The notes under the pieces are model-generated. The model worked only from the letters and a program-made list of their open reading frames with translations. It was not told the origin of the DNA and made no database searches. DNA of 64,000 nucleotides from Trichodelitschia bisporula (taxonomy: Eukaryota; Ascomycota; Dothideomycetes; Phaeotrichales; Phaeotrichaceae), in contig ML996708.1 in NCBI GenBank assembly GCA_010356995.1, positions 186,001 through 250,000 on the forward strand, in the 5' to 3' direction. The position numbers and the translations under genes were made by a program. Positions 1-11,691 of this stretch are shown here, in pieces. How positions within the stretch are numbered: position 1 is the first letter of the stretch; each line of letters begins with the position of its first letter.

Positions 1-1396
1 ATTTCGACTGTCTTGACGCTCATGATGACTGTTTTCTAGAGGGTTCTCAAGAGGATGAGGGGGAGTATGGGAGAGATATGAAAGGGTTCACGAGGGAAAG
101 AGGGGTGATTGAAGCAGTTGGAGTCAGTGGAATGAGCGGTCTATCTACGATTGTTGGTTTTTCTAGGTGAAGGGCGGGGCAAGCTACCAGTGGCTACGTC
201 AACGTCAGAGCTGCATTGGCAGGGGAGGGGAGGTCGTTGCCCGAAATGGCTATTTAGTTTGCCTTGGCCTTGAAAATAGAAGCTACGACTTGCGGTTCGA
301 GCCTTCATGGCGGGGCAGTGGGGTTGTGATTGGGCAAGATGGTCAACAATTTGCAAGTGTGTGGCGGAGAGTTGCCCAACGGTCATTGAACAGGGGGATT
401 GGAGAGTGCAGCACGCCACAATGCATTGATATCGGGTGAACCGTTTGCAGATTGATGCTCGGCTTGCAAAATCTTTTGATATCGCCCCCGGAGTTGACCG
501 CGGTTTTGCCTTCCTTGATTCTCCGCAGTGGCCGTGGGTGGGGCCGCTCCCGCCTCAGCTGGAGCCAAAGTCGGGAGCGGCCTCACGTCTTATCGATGCG
601 CCAATCCTCCCTCCCTATCGTCAATTGAAGACTGTGGCCACTCTCACTTGAATCACACCGCAGCTTGTTGAGCTCAGACGTTGACGAACATTGCCCCGCG
701 CATCGGCCCCGCCTGCCCCTCACCTTGGCCAGCACGAGCTCAGACCCGCTGCCGGGAGTGGCTGCGCTTTGACCCCGAGCATATCGGGTGGCGTTCTCAA
801 CAAGACGTCGGCTTCTTTGTTGCCACATTCGCTCGGACCGAAATAGAGCAGAGGGTTTGACTTGGGGAAGAGTCAAAGTTATGGACGCGACGTCTGCACA
901 ATCGCAAGGGCAGAAATCTCCTACCGTCACGGCGGCGGTTGTGCTGGGGCCGGTTGACTTCTTGCTCCCTAGTGATAAGGCGGCTGCAATTGCCATGGAT
1001 GGGGTCCCAAGGATCATTGCATAGCCAAAAAAAAACCCCGTATGCAAACTGTGCAGATGCTGAAAGCAGGAAGGGTCGAATTGCCAACGGTAAAGAGGCC
1101 GAGATCACCTCTGATGTTTCACAATGCAGAGAAGGCGAAACGGGCGCCCGAGTCAAAGTTTGGCTCGAAGAACGATAGTGATATGTCCCAGCCAGGCCGA
1201 ACCGTGAATCGTACTCCCGCTCCAAACAACGCATTCGAGAATATTTCTGAGTTGCGACTTAAGACGGTGCGATAGCTACCGGGTAGCGTAGCGCTCTGTT
1301 CCAGAACGCCGGCACCATGCCTGTTGTACATGCCCTCCTCCTCCTTCTCGTATCCAGATCATAACCCTCATAACAGACACCCTCTGCGGGGGGCAT
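1..1396. other. no recognisable gene
   Basis: Open frames of up to 154 codons occur on both strands but overlap each other and match no family I know. The first 130 bases are purine-rich on the + strand, which would fit the pyrimidine-rich leader of a gene transcribed leftwards out of the window. No RNA gene or repeat is seen. Confidence 0.4.
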
Positions 1397-1627
1397 CTAA
1401 GGCGGTAGAAGAATCTCGCTGAAGCTGCTGTGGAAGAACGCAACGCCGGCCTATGGGTGTTAACTTGCTTTGAAGGTTCGGAGAGGGGGGGCACGTACGG
1501 CGAAGAGCCCGACTGCGGTGATCACGCTGCGGTTCTCCTGGCTGAAGAGCGCGTCGTATGTGCTGCGTGCGTAGCCCTTGGGCTGCACCGTACGGCCGGG
1601 GCCGCGGGCGATGGGACGGCCGGACAT
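1397..1627 (-). CDS. tom6: Tom6, small subunit of the mitochondrial TOM complex
   Basis: Two exons, 1627-1499 and 1450-1397, joined across a 48-nt intron (donor GTACGT, acceptor ATAG) in phase 0, give 60 residues. The N-terminal 22 residues are basic and Gly/Pro-rich; a single hydrophobic segment at about residues 35-50 (SVITAVGLFAAGVAFFHSSF) ends in SEILLPP, the typical layout of the tail-anchored Tom6 of filamentous fungi. Tom6 stabilises the Tom40 translocation pore of the outer mitochondrial membrane. I chose the ATG at 1627 because it gives the usual 60-residue protein; an upstream in-frame ATG at 1762 would add a low-complexity extension. The call rests on recalled fungal Tom6 features (short basic N-terminus, one TM, ending in a LxP tail). 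Confidence 0.72.
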
Positions 1628-2310
1628 TGGGGGTGGAAATGTGCGGTAGTGAGATGAGTGAGGGCGGTTAAGATTGGTGTTGGGTTTGGGGGTGTGTGGG
1701 GGTGCGCTGCGTTGTGGTGATGATGATGTGGTTGGAGGTCGTTGTGGGAAGGTGGAGTTCAAGATTTTAGACGCAGACCGTGGTCACGTGATTGAGCATT
1801 TGGATTGACCACTGGTCGGCTTCAGGGAGAAATGGTCACAGCCAAGGTGGACTCGATGCATTATTGCGACAGTTCATTCATTGGCTAGAAGAAAACTACT
1901 GCAATCAACCACACCAGTAGACTATTGTTTCTTTGCTTTCTTTGTCCGCCGGTTGAGACCTTCACGCTCGGTGAACTGAAAGTAGCATGAAAGAGCCATG
2001 GGAGCAGTGCTAGAACTAGACGGCACCGGTAGTAAGCTCTCATGTACTGTGGCGCGAGATGTGATCGCCCCTCTAATCCACTTCCTGAGCCTGAAAATCT
2101 ACCGTCATGAAGGCCCTCCACATAGACGCTCGTACCGTGACATTATCAACGTTCGCAAGACCGACTATGCCATCATATCGTACAGAACGTCAAAGTAGCC
2201 CCAAGTTTTAGCCGCCGGGCACAAAAACTCCCGGATCCAGTTCATCCTTGACCAACTCCTGTGTAACGCCACCCAGATTATGCGCCCCCGTATGCTCGTG
2301 CGGACTCGAC
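1628..2310. other. intergenic, nothing recognised
   Basis: Lies upstream of tom6 and downstream of rpb10. A 66-codon frame at 1998-2198 (+) has no recognisable feature. Confidence 0.4.
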
Positions 2311-2714
2311 CTAAGCTTGACCTTGACCTTGAGCCTGGGCCTGACGCCTTAAGGCCTCCTTCGCAGCGGGGTTGTACCTAGAAGCGTGTTAGTACATATG
2401 CGCTAAGTTCTGGCGAGCGTCCATACTTCAGAAGCTTTTCAATGAGATCGACGTGCGTCATGACCATACGACGGCAGCAGTAGCGGTTGAGACCAAGCTC
2501 GTCCATCGCATCTCTGTACCCAGTTAGGCCATATCCTCAGTGTTTTTCAAGTCTAGACAGTGCATACCCGTCCGACATTTCCTGTTGCTCGATCATCTTG
2601 AGATAGCGCTCCCAAAGGTCGCCGATGACCTGCGATGCGCGTTAGCCAGAGCTTATATCAAAGAAAGCGCAAGCCTACCTTCCCGCAGGAGAAGCAGCGC
2701 ACTGGAATAATCAT
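2311..2714 (-). CDS. rpb10: RNA polymerases I, II and III common subunit Rpb10 (ABC10-beta)
   Basis: Four exons (2714-2679, 2629-2568, 2513-2427, 2377-2311) encode 83 residues. The protein opens with [20 protein letters not shown] and contains the zinc site made by C7, C10, C45 and C46 (CFSC ... RYCCRR), diagnostic for the Rpb10 subunit shared by all three nuclear RNA polymerases. It helps assemble the Rpb3/Rpb11-type platform at the base of the enzyme. Introns are 49, 54 and 49 nt with GTAGGC, GTATGC and GTATGG donors. The C-terminal [10 protein letters not shown] tail is low complexity and varies within the family. It is transcribed divergently from utp17 with 275 bp between start codons. 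Confidence 0.95.
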
Positions 2715-2989
2715 CTTGACAAGGGTTGGGGATGCGTGTTGTGAGGTCGTGACTTTTTGGTGAGAGGTTGTTCGGTCTGCGCGAAGTTCGCAGTTGCGCG
2801 CGGGCAAGCCGCCTTTGGCAAGGCCAGGGTCCGCCAAGAGCCCCAGATTTTTCCGCTCCGGCAGAAATCAGAAAAAGTTCCAATACCAAGCATCCGGTCT
2901 CTTCGCGCATCGACCTCACAACTTCACGATCCTGCAGATAACCCATTTTACGTCACGAGGATTTGGTCGACGCAAATCCGACGCACAAT
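2715..2989. promoter_or_regulatory. shared divergent promoter of rpb10 and utp17
   Basis: The 275 bp between the start codons of rpb10 (leftward) and utp17 (rightward) must hold both core promoters. The + strand is C/T-rich near 2845-2935. No unambiguous TATA box is seen, in keeping with housekeeping genes. Shared regulation is inferred from the arrangement only. Confidence 0.5.
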
Positions 2990-5900
2990 ATGGCTCCCGA
3001 ACTCGAGGAAAAGAAACAGAAGCGCAAGAGGAAATCCACCAGCAACACCGCGGAATCGCATCGCGCAAAACGAGTCAAGAGCAAGGAAATTGGAGCTAAT
3101 ACAGCTTCTAATGGAGCCTCTGAGACCCTGGTAGCTGATGTAGCTGCTGCACCAACTCCAGCAAAGCAGAGCCGGAAGGATACTGGTGAGGACTCGAAAG
3201 ATACTTCCTCTACCGCCCGTCCGAGGCAGAAACGCCTGGGCAAGGACCAGCCACAACCTCAGCCCGAAGAGAGGACGAAGCCTGCCACGAATGGCACTGC
3301 AGCAAAGACTGGTGATCTCAAAGTTAAAGGGGCCGCCTTAAAACAGTTCGCTCCTGCCCCCGAGCCCTCGACCGAGCTCAGCGAAGGCGTGGAGCAGACG
3401 AAAGCCACTTCCGGAAAGAAGAGTCGCGGACGCGGAGGTAGGAAGAAGAAGGAGGATGCCGCCGAAGCGTCTGCTGCAGTCCAGGCTGAACCACAAGGTG
3501 ACTCTACCGTGTGGGATTCGCTTTTTTTTCAGGCGGCTGGGCGGACCAAAGACGACGATGAACGGCGGCCGAATGCGGCTTCGCTGTGGGCCGTCTCGGA
3601 ACCATCTGGTGGTGTCTTCCTCAATCAGGATCCAGTTTTCAGCGCGGATGAAAAGTGAGAAGCTCATCCTGTAGCTGTTACTGTGCTAAAGACTCCCAGG
3701 CATCTTCTTTTGGCCACCCAGCGCGGAGTGCACGTATACTCGACGGCGACTTCACTACTGGTACGGACTTTGGCTGTCCATCGCTTTGAAACGGTATCTT
3801 GCTATGCTCTCTCTGCGGTCAACCCCGAACATGTCTACATCGTCACAGAAGCGGGGGTCATTATGCTATGGGATTGGCTGAATGGCAAAGAGCTGCGTCA
3901 ATGGAGGGTTAAGGCTGCTATTCACAGCCTTGTTGTTGCGCATGTCGACGGCACGAACCACGACACGCTATTTACGCTCGAAGGTGGAGATGGTGCCGGA
4001 CGAGTCTGCGGCAATGTGGCCGTCCGCTTTCCGATTGCTTCGAGGACAACCTTGGCTCTGGCGCACGAGAACCTCTGGCCGAGCAAGTATCCGCTGATCG
4101 ATTTCAAAGTCCTCGAGAATGGCCGTGTCGTCGTGGCAGCCAGTTTGCACTCGGTGGTCATCGGGAGCCTTCAGGGAGGGTTTCCGAATGCTGATGGCGT
4201 TCTGAAGGCTCAGGGCCTAAGCAAACTTTATACATGGAGGGATGCACCGTCAAATGCCCCAGTTGTCTGCATTGACGCCCAGACCCGGTCACGGACGGCA
4301 GTGAAGGCCGCACCCAAAGGGACGCCCAAGAAGCAGCAAAAGATGGCCAAGTGGGCGAACGGCTCCGACTATATGCTGGACATCGCCATTGGGCGTGATG
4401 ACGGCTCAATCCACGTCTATCCCGATCTGGAACAGCGATTGGCGGAGATGGAGAAGGCCCAGGTGACGGGGGAGAATGTGGTCCTTGCACCACGCATACT
4501 GCATTGGCATCGCTATGCGGTTAACACTGTGAAGTGGTCCAAGGATGGTAAGTCTCTCCGCATCTTCAATATCTTGAGCTGACATTCTAGGGAACTACGT
4601 CATTTCAGGCGGCAAGGAAACTGTGCTTGTGCTTTGGCAGCTCGAGACTGGCAAGAAGCAGGAACTTCCGCATTTGGTATCTCATATCAAAGCGCTCACG
4701 GTGTCGCCCAACGGCGCCTCGTACGGTGTCCGTCTGGGCGACAATTCCGTCATGGTGCTGTCAACGACGGAACTGCAGCCTACGGCCAACATCCCCGGCA
4801 TCCAAGCGCATTATCTTCCGGAAGCCGATGAGTCTCGCCCAGTCTTCGCCAAGACGCCCGCTATTGCCAATCCTGGTAACCCGAATGAGCTCCTGCTTGC
4901 GGTGCCTGCATTCCAGGAAACTGAAGAAGATGGAACGCCGGCGTCGTGCCCCTATTTACAGACTTACAACATCTTCACCAATCGTCACGTTTCACGCCAG
5001 GCCTTGACGAGGAATAACGCCACTATCATCGGTACCGGTCCCGAATCCAACAAGCTGGATGAGCCCACGATCACACATATGCTTGTCAGCGGCGATGGCT
5101 ACTGGCTGGCTACGGTGGAAGAGTGGACTCCGCCGACCAAGGATGTCAAGCACCTGTCCTACGGCCACGACGTGCTAGGTAACAATACGCTAGAAGAAGA
5201 GCGCGCGCGGCACCGTGAGACGTACCTCAAGTTCTGGCAGTGGAATGAAACAGATCAACACTGGATGCTGGAGACACGCATCGACGTCCCACACCAATCC
5301 ATCTCTGAGCCCTCAGCGAACCGCATCTTCGACCTAGTTGCCAACCCTGGCTCAACAGGCTTTGCAACCATCGGCGAAGACGGCTTCCTCCGTATCTGGG
5401 CACCCAAGACACGCATGCGGAACGGCGTGCTTATCCGCGGCACGCATCCCACCGGGAAATTCATCACGTGGAAGTGCCAGCACGAGATCGAGCTCGAGCG
5501 GCCGGGCGCACACGTCGACCCGACACAGGACTTCCCGGACCAGAGTGGGCCCACGCATGGCCGGCTTGCATACTCGAACGACGGGTCGCTGCTCGCGGCG
5601 GTTGCCGAGGGGTCCACGAAGCCGGAGGCCGGCCTCGTACAATTTATCGATGCAACCACAGGTACTATCCGCGCCACGGAGGCGAACATGTTCCGCCCCG
5701 GCCTCGCGGGCCTCGCCTTCGCGGGCCGTTACCTCGTCCTCCTGTCCCAGGATCTGCGCGTCTGGGACGTGGTCTCCAGTACGCTGGTGTACGGCATCCG
5801 GCTCGCGCTGCCGGAGCGGTTGTCGCTCGAGCAGCGTCTGTCGGCGTCGCAGCTCGCGGTCAGCCGGTCTGGGGCGGATTTTGCGATTGCGCTGCCCCTC

Positions 5901-6386
5901 GGGAGTGGGCTGGGTTCCGCGGTTGCCGTGTTTAAGCCCACGGACGCGACGCCGCTGGTTACGATGCAGATTGGCGCGAGGGCGGTGGCGCTGGTGGCGC
6001 TGGGTGGGGCGGGCGGGTATGCGGTTCTGGATACGAAGGCGGAGGTAAGGGCTGTGACGCCGAGGGCGGGGGGGAAGATTGCGCCGCTTGTCGCGATGGG
6101 AGAGACTGAAGCTGCTGCGGTGGATGTAGGGTTGGAGGCCGAGACTGAGGCTGGTGCCGAGGCTGACTCGGATTCGGAGGCCGAGGCCGAGGCTATGGTC
6201 GTGGATGGCGAGGACGTGCTCGACGACGACAAGCCGGTTGTGCGCCCGCAGCAGCTGGCTGAGGCGCTGGATGTAGGGCCTGCGTTTGCGCTGCCGCCTG
6301 TTAGGGAGCTGTTTGGGAAGATTATGGGGCTTTATGCGCGGAAGTCGAGGGTGGAGAGTGGGGCGAGGGCGGTGGTTGCGGCGTAG
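2990..6386 (+). CDS. utp17: Utp17/Nan1 (WDR75-type) WD40 protein of the small-subunit processome
   Basis: Three exons, 2990-3654, 3700-4547 and 4591-6386, give 1102 residues. Residues 1-200 are charged and Lys/Glu-rich (nucleolar-type tail); the rest is a run of WD40-like blades, starting at HLLLATQRGVHVYS and including GGKETVLVLWQLETG, characteristic of Utp17/WDR75. The family belongs to the t-UTP (UtpA) part of the U3 snoRNP complex, which links rRNA transcription to 18S processing in the nucleolus. The C-terminus carries an acidic Glu/Ala/Asp stretch (encoded about 6100-6230). The introns are 45 and 43 nt. An in-frame ATG at 2963 would add nine residues; 2990 is preferred because MAPELEEKKQKRKRK gives the usual basic start. 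GC-rich wobble positions rise towards the 3' end. Confidence 0.88.
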
Positions 6387-6916
6387 TAAAATGTGTAGAT
6401 TGTAATTATGGGTTGGATGTATGAGTCTCTACTTGCTGTTGTAGTGCCAGTGATATGCCGATGTATAAATGGCGGCCGCTATTCGTGATAGCATTTTGGT
6501 TTGAACGCCACCTCAACGCCCCTAACCCACGGCTAGTTTTACGTCTGCACATTGCTTGGCTCCACTACTGTGGAACCTTGTGTACGTTGGCGGGATCGAC
6601 GTGGAGACGAGATCTGATGCACGACGTTGGAAGTCGCACCAGGGGCAGCGGATTATGATAGCTGGACGTGAATGTCCTGGACGATATTGAAGCCAAAACG
6701 AATCTGGGACCGGGAGCATGATGTCAACCCTATGCGTTAGGCGCGAGTTCGCGTAGAAGAACGAACCCACGCTTGTCAGCCAGGTACTCAAAAATGGATC
6801 TAAAATACTACCATGATGAAGTATCGATCACAGCAGTTCCCCTTCGGTCCTTTTTGCGGCCTGGCTATATTGATTTGCGTCGTCAATTTGTTCATCAATC
6901 AGTAGCTTGGATTGCG
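6387..6916. other. intergenic between utp17 and tRNA-Arg
   Basis: Contains the utp17 3' region and the tRNA upstream flank. Frames of 67 and 89 codons are not recognisable. Nothing else seen. Confidence 0.4.
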
Positions 6917-6988
6917 GGCACCGTGGCCTAATGGTAAGGCGTTGCTTTCCGGTGGCAAAGATTGTGGGTTCGAGTCCCATCGGTGTCG
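6917..6988 (+). tRNA. tRNA-Arg (anticodon CCG)
   Basis: A full cloverleaf folds from 72 nt without an intron. Acceptor GGCACCG pairs with CGGTGTC (one G-T), the D stem is GCC/GGC, and the anticodon stem TTGCT/GGCAA closes the loop TTCCGGT with CCG at the anticodon positions. The T arm is GTGGG-TTCGAGT-CCCAT and the discriminator base is G. The internal Pol III A box (TGGCCTAATGG) and B box (GGTTCGAGTCC) fit consensus. It reads the CGG arginine codon. Confidence 0.93.
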
Positions 6989-6999
6989 CAGAAGCTTTC

Positions 7000-7004
7000 T
7001 TTTT
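7000..7004 (+). terminator. Pol III oligo-T terminator of tRNA-Arg
   Basis: A run of five T residues begins 12 nt after the tRNA discriminator base, the normal position for Pol III termination. Confidence 0.7.
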
Positions 7005-7239
7005 GGCTACATCTTTTTGGTCATGCTGGAGTAGCTGTCGCAGGCTTGTTCGGAATGATGCTGTGTGGCTGAGGTTGGGTCACGATTCTCGGCCGGCATG
7101 TTCGGGCTAGCTCCGATATCAAATTACAACAGCCGAATGAACACACTATACAGCCCAAGCATCCAGACTTTTTACCCCGGAACATACTCGGGAGACACAG
7201 CTAAACCAACCCAGCATCCCGATCCCCTACTACTCATTC

Positions 7240-8738
7240 CTACAGCCCCCCCAAAGCAGATAAACCCCCACCACTATACGTACACTGAATCCCCGCACAT
7301 GCAGCATCGTACTGATCTCCTTGCGCAATACTGAATGCCGTCTCATTGCCAAACGCGAGGCGAATCAACGACTTGCTCTTCGACTCCCACTTAGGCCATC
7401 CGAGTTCTTCCAGTCCCTTGACCGGATCCCGCGCAAACGCGCCCCACGCCTTCTGTATATACGCGCTAACCTGCTTCTTCGTTGCGCTCGGCGCTCGCGC
7501 CGCACCGCCTAGGAAACCAGCGCTCACGCCCAGCGTCCCGAATACGTAGCTGATTTCGCTCCCGTGGCTCGCGGCGGTCATGCTGGCGAGCGAAGTGCCG
7601 GCGAACGGCCCGCCGCCGTAATACCGGTACCGCCAGGCGGGGACGTTGTGCGCGCGGCGCGAGGACGAGACTTGCTCCGCTGGGCAGACGAATTCTTGGT
7701 CTGCGAGGTGCGTGTCGGAGCCGACTTCGCGGTCATTGTTGCCGATGAGGAAGGGGGCTTTGATGAACTTCCCCGCTGCGCCGCGGGCCGGGTAATCTGA
7801 GAAGGCGATGCGTTCGTCGGGGACGGGGACGAATTTTGGTGGGAAGCCGGAGCCGAGGGATTTGGCGCCTGCGATGATGTCTTTGGTTGATTTGGTGGAC
7901 ATGCAGGGCAGGGCTGTGGCGGGGTCGGTGCAGTTGAGGGAGGCGGCTACTTTGGGCCAGTTGGTGTAGCTGGCGTTGCTGATCAGGCCGCACATGGTGG
8001 ATGCGCCGGACTCGCCGATGAAGCCGCTGACGATGGGGTCGGATGTCCAGGCGTAGGAGTAGATGTCGACGGACATGGCGCCGGCGGATTCGCCGAACTG
8101 GGCTTCATTAGCAAGGCCCCCCCATACACGCGCATCTAACTTACGAGGGTAATCCGCCCCGGATCCCCCCCAAACGCCTTAATATTATCCCTAACCCACT
8201 CCACCGCCGCCCTCTGATCCAACAACCCCAGATTCTGCTCCTTCAACCCCGGGGCACCCGGAAATCCAAAGATACTCAACCGGTAATTCGGCGCGACCAC
8301 GACGACGTCCTGCGATGCGGCGAGGATGGATCCGTCCGTCATGCTCATAGCCGTGCCGCCACCCACGAATGCGCCTCCGTAAAGCCAAACCATCACCGCT
8401 TTCAGCTTATCGCCTGCCTTTGCCGGCGTCCACACGCTGAGGTACAGGCAGTCCTCGCTCCCGCCGGGCCCGCCGCCGAGGGACAGGGTGCCAGGGCAGT
8501 CGGAGGCGAACTTCGTTGCATTGCGGGGTGAGGCGGTGGTGGCGGCGGCGTATTTCTGAGGCGGTTGCCAGCGGAGCGGGCCTACTGGGGGCTGGGCGAA
8601 GGGGACGCCTAGGTAGGCGGAGACGGAGGGGGCGTATTTGCCTGCGCTGCCGAGGAGGGTGCCGCTGGTTGTGTGTACTGGCGCGCCGGCTTGGGCGGCG
8701 ATGAGGGGGATGGGGGGGAGGAGGGTTGAGAGCTTCAT
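7240..8738 (-). CDS. secreted type-B carboxylesterase/lipase
   Basis: Two exons, 8738-8145 and 8097-7240, joined by a 47-nt intron (donor GTAAGT, branch GCTAATG, acceptor CCAG) give 483 residues. An N-terminal signal peptide (MKLSTLLPPIPLIAAQAGA) is followed by the alpha/beta-hydrolase hallmarks of the family: YLGVPFAQPPVGPLRW, SEDCLYLSVW, the oxyanion region VWLYGGAF and the nucleophile elbow FGESAGA with Ser202. The acidic member is probably the Glu in NNDREVGSD and the base the His in ASHGSEISYVFG. The intron cuts just before the nucleophile elbow. At 483 residues it is shorter than the usual 530-560, the difference lying between elbow and acid residue. The substrate cannot be told. It is divergent from mgm101. 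Confidence 0.88.
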
Positions 8739-9243
8739 TGTTACGAAGGGAAAGCAAGCGACGGCGGGAGGCAACGAACGACTGTGGTGGTGAGGGGAGA
8801 GGGGTGGTGGGGTCAATTGGCGAGATATACCATCTTGGTGTACGCTCGGCGAGCTAGATAGCAGTATAACGGTATATAGCCCGTATAGATGGCATATGCG
8901 CTGCATACCTCATCCGGACGCGGTCATATATCGTATCTCTATTCATGCATTTAGCGTGCGTCTATTCGAGACGGGTGTACTTATCGACAGCGTATCGACG
9001 TGGTCGCAGCGCCTCAGATCTCCTTTAGACCGTTCTATCGTGTATACCAGCCAAGCTGTATAGCCCTCCTCGATAGTCCTTCTAAAATTCGAGGGGGTTA
9101 TGTACCTCGCTCCACGGCAGAGAGGCACGCGTTGGTTTGGTGACACGTCTTCGCGCGCTGCCCGCGCGCCCACGTGGTGCCAAGCAAGCCCGCATTATCG
9201 ACATTTCACCTCCGCCTCCGCAACCTCAATACCACAAATCACC
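8739..9243. promoter_or_regulatory. divergent promoter region of carboxylesterase and mgm101
   Basis: 505 bp separate the two start codons. The stretch near 8865-9110 is noticeably richer in A+T than its surroundings and includes short TATA-like strings (GGTATATAGCC near 8872, GTGTATACC near 9040). The functions of the two genes are unrelated, so co-regulation is not implied. Confidence 0.4.
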
Positions 9244-10329
9244 ATGATACCCCGCATAGGAAGTCGGACGCTCCTCTCCCTGCCGCGGAAACCGCCTCGG
9301 CCTGTCCAGCGGTGTTTCTCCTGTACAGCCTACCGCTCTCTCTCCAAACCAACCGCCATAACACCGAACCGGCCGTCTCCCGCCCGCAGCGCGCGCACAC
9401 CCGCCCCAGCAAGAACAGCCGCAACCACAAAAGCCGTCCCCAAGCCCGCCACACCCTCACCCCCAACACCCAATGCCTCTCCCAGCACCCCCTCCCCCGT
9501 CCCCCAGGGACCTACAACAGACTCCTTCACAACCGGCCTCTCCGACTCCCTCCCCGATCTCTCCCTCCCCCCCCCCCAAGACGCCATAGACTGGTCGCGC
9601 TCCTTCGCCGGCCTCAGCCACGAAGCCTTCCCCCCAGAAGCCAGCACCATCCTCATGGAACCCATCAGTCCCGACGACGTCGAAATAAAACCCGACGGGA
9701 TCGTCTACCTCCCCGAGATAAAATACCGGCGGATCCTAAACCGCGCTTTCGGGCCAGGGGCATGGGGTCTGGCGCCGAGGGGGGAGACGATTGTTACGCC
9801 GAAGAGTGTTACGCGGGAGTATGGGCTCGTAGTACGGGGACGGTGAGTTAGATTCTATAAGTGTGTACTGGGGTCGACGCCGGAATCGGGGTTAGGTCAC
9901 CAGCTCACAACGCGAGGGCCACCACGAAAGTCGTGGTCTGCGGTGGCGGCCTAACCCCAATTCCGGCCCCAACCACAGTACCACAGCTAGACGAGGACAG
10001 TGCTAATCCATCCACACCACAGACTCGTGTCCATAGCCCGCGGCGAACAACAATACTTCGACCCAGAAGGCATCCCCACCGCAACCGAAGGCTGCAAATC
10101 CAACGCTCTGATGCGGTGCTGCAAGGACCTAGGCATAGCCAGCGAACTGTGGGACCCAGTCTTCATCCGCAAGTACATGGCGAGCCATAGTAAGGAAGTG
10201 TGGGTGGAGCACGCGGTGAGCAAGAAGAAGAAGCGGATTATTATGCGCAAGGATGTTAAGAACATACCCTATCCGTATGTCGAGGTGAAGAAGGGGGCGG
10301 GGGGGGGAGCGGGGTTTGGGGGTGTGTGA
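9244..10329 (+). CDS. mgm101: Mgm101, mitochondrial genome maintenance recombinase
   Basis: Two exons, 9244-9842 and 10023-10329, give 301 residues. A basic Ser/Arg-rich presequence ([20 protein letters not shown]) is followed by a long Pro/Thr/Ser-rich linker (about residues 35-110) and then the conserved Mgm101 core ([69 protein letters not shown]). Mgm101 is a Rad52-like single-strand annealing protein of mitochondrial nucleoids needed for mtDNA repair. The 180-nt intron, within the codon for Arg200, is much longer than other introns here and contains a large hairpin (see repeat entry). The glycine-rich C-terminus is short. Confidence 0.92.
9866..9980 (+). repeat. long imperfect inverted repeat inside the mgm101 intron
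   Basis: The segment 9866-9895 is an imperfect reverse complement of 9950-9980; the two share TACTG, CCGGAAT/ATTCCGG and a 9-bp GGGGTTAGG/CCTAACCCC block. Between them lies a second hairpin, with a perfect 6-bp stem (CCACGA/TCGTGG) around 9922-9936. Together they occupy most of the 180-nt intron and would fold strongly in RNA. Confidence 0.75.
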
Positions 10330-10585
10330 GAGGGTGGTGGTGAGGCGGTATGGACCCCCAGGGCGCGGGGGGTAGATTTGTACATCAACATAGTAATCAC
10401 CGCGACCACTCTACTTTCGGCGGCGTTACGTGGAGCGGAGCAGAGCGGAGCGGAATCCCATCGTGGGGCATTTACTCTATGTAAGGGGCCGTTTACAGCC
10501 CTCGTCCCGCAAAAGCGGAGTAATAAAACCACCAACGCCCCCCTTCGCTGAAGCTTATAAGGCTACCCAGACCTCCCCAGCGCCA

Positions 10586-11691
10586 TCACTGCCCCAAATC
10601 CACACCACTTGACTTCCCCTTATCCTCCCCTTCCCCACCGCTGGCCTTCCCCTTATCCTCAACCTCCCCGCCCGCCCACCGCCACGGCATCCACCCACTA
10701 CTCTGCGCCCTAAGCACCTTCCGCTCCCCCACCTCCGCATGCTCAATCTTGTCAAAATCAGCCTCACTCCGGCTCTTCGCGAGCCCACCCTCATCACTCC
10801 CGCGAGGCGCAGTCTTACTCCCCCCATCCAGCGAACCCGCCTCCCGATCAAACGCCTGCAAAAGCACACGCAACCGCTCCCGCTGCGCCGCAATATACCC
10901 GAGGCGCTCCTCGCCGTCCATCCCCGGCGGCACCAGCGCGCCACTCGCACTCATAGCCTCCGCGGCCGCAGCCTCGCGCGCATCGCTGCTCGCCCCCCCC
11001 GCACTGCCGACCATCTGCGCCGCCGACGCCAGCAGCGTGTACCAATCCACACCACCGGTAGCGGGCACGGCGTCGCCGCCCGGCCGCGCAGTTGGCAGAC
11101 TGAAGCGCGCGAACAGCTGCTGGGCGTAGGTGCTGCCCTGACGTGGGGGCGAGGGGGGTGGTTGCGCATCCAGGCCGAGGACATTGACCTTGACCCAGTC
11201 GAGGGCCTTGCGGATATAAGTCAGTCCCGCGGCGCGGGCGCGGTCGTGCGCGGTCGAGATGAAGTCCTCAATATCGCGCTCATGCTCGGCGAGGAAAGGG
11301 CTCAGATGCTCTTGGTAGATCTTACTTGCGCCCTGGGAGCCTGGCGCGACGAGGTAGAGGCGCAGGCCGAGGCGGGCCCAGGCGTAGAAGGGGACCCAGA
11401 CGAGGAGGAAGGCGAAGGTGGATTCGAGGACGAGGAGGAGGGAGAGGATGGGCCAGTACATTAGCCATGGGGTTAGGGCGGCGGGGTCGGAGGTGCGGAG
11501 GGCTTTGTAGGAGGCGAAGACGGGGAAGAGGATGGAGGTTATGGTGCTATGGTGGGGGTGTTAGCTTGGTGGGGGAGGGGGAGCTTGAGCCTCTCAGGGT
11601 GGCTTGGGATAAGTGGGGCGGTGGGGCTCGCGGAGGAGTCGGCTCCGGAGGGCATTACTTACGTGATGGTGTTGGGGATGAAGTCGAGCAT
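10586..11691 (-). CDS. TB2/DP1/HVA22 (REEP/Yop1-like) membrane protein
   Basis: Two exons, 11691-11663 and 11546-10586, give 329 residues. The 29-nt first exon encodes MLDFIPNTIT. Residues 1-75 hold the two hydrophobic hairpins of the TB2/DP1/HVA22 family (ITSILFPVFASYKAL, then LMYWPILSLLLVLESTF and the aromatic FYAWARLGLRLYLV). The rest is soluble: a helical segment (YQEHLSPFLAEHERDIEDF), then low complexity with a charged, Lys/Glu/Gly-rich C-terminus. Family members shape tubular ER membrane. The tail is far longer than in Yop1 (about 180 residues), so this is the long fungal paralogue rather than Yop1 itself. The 116-nt intron has a GTAAGT donor and ATAG acceptor. Confidence 0.83.

Noticed and set aside
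285-305. GGTTCGAGCC as a tRNA B box
   Set aside because: No cloverleaf can be folded around it.
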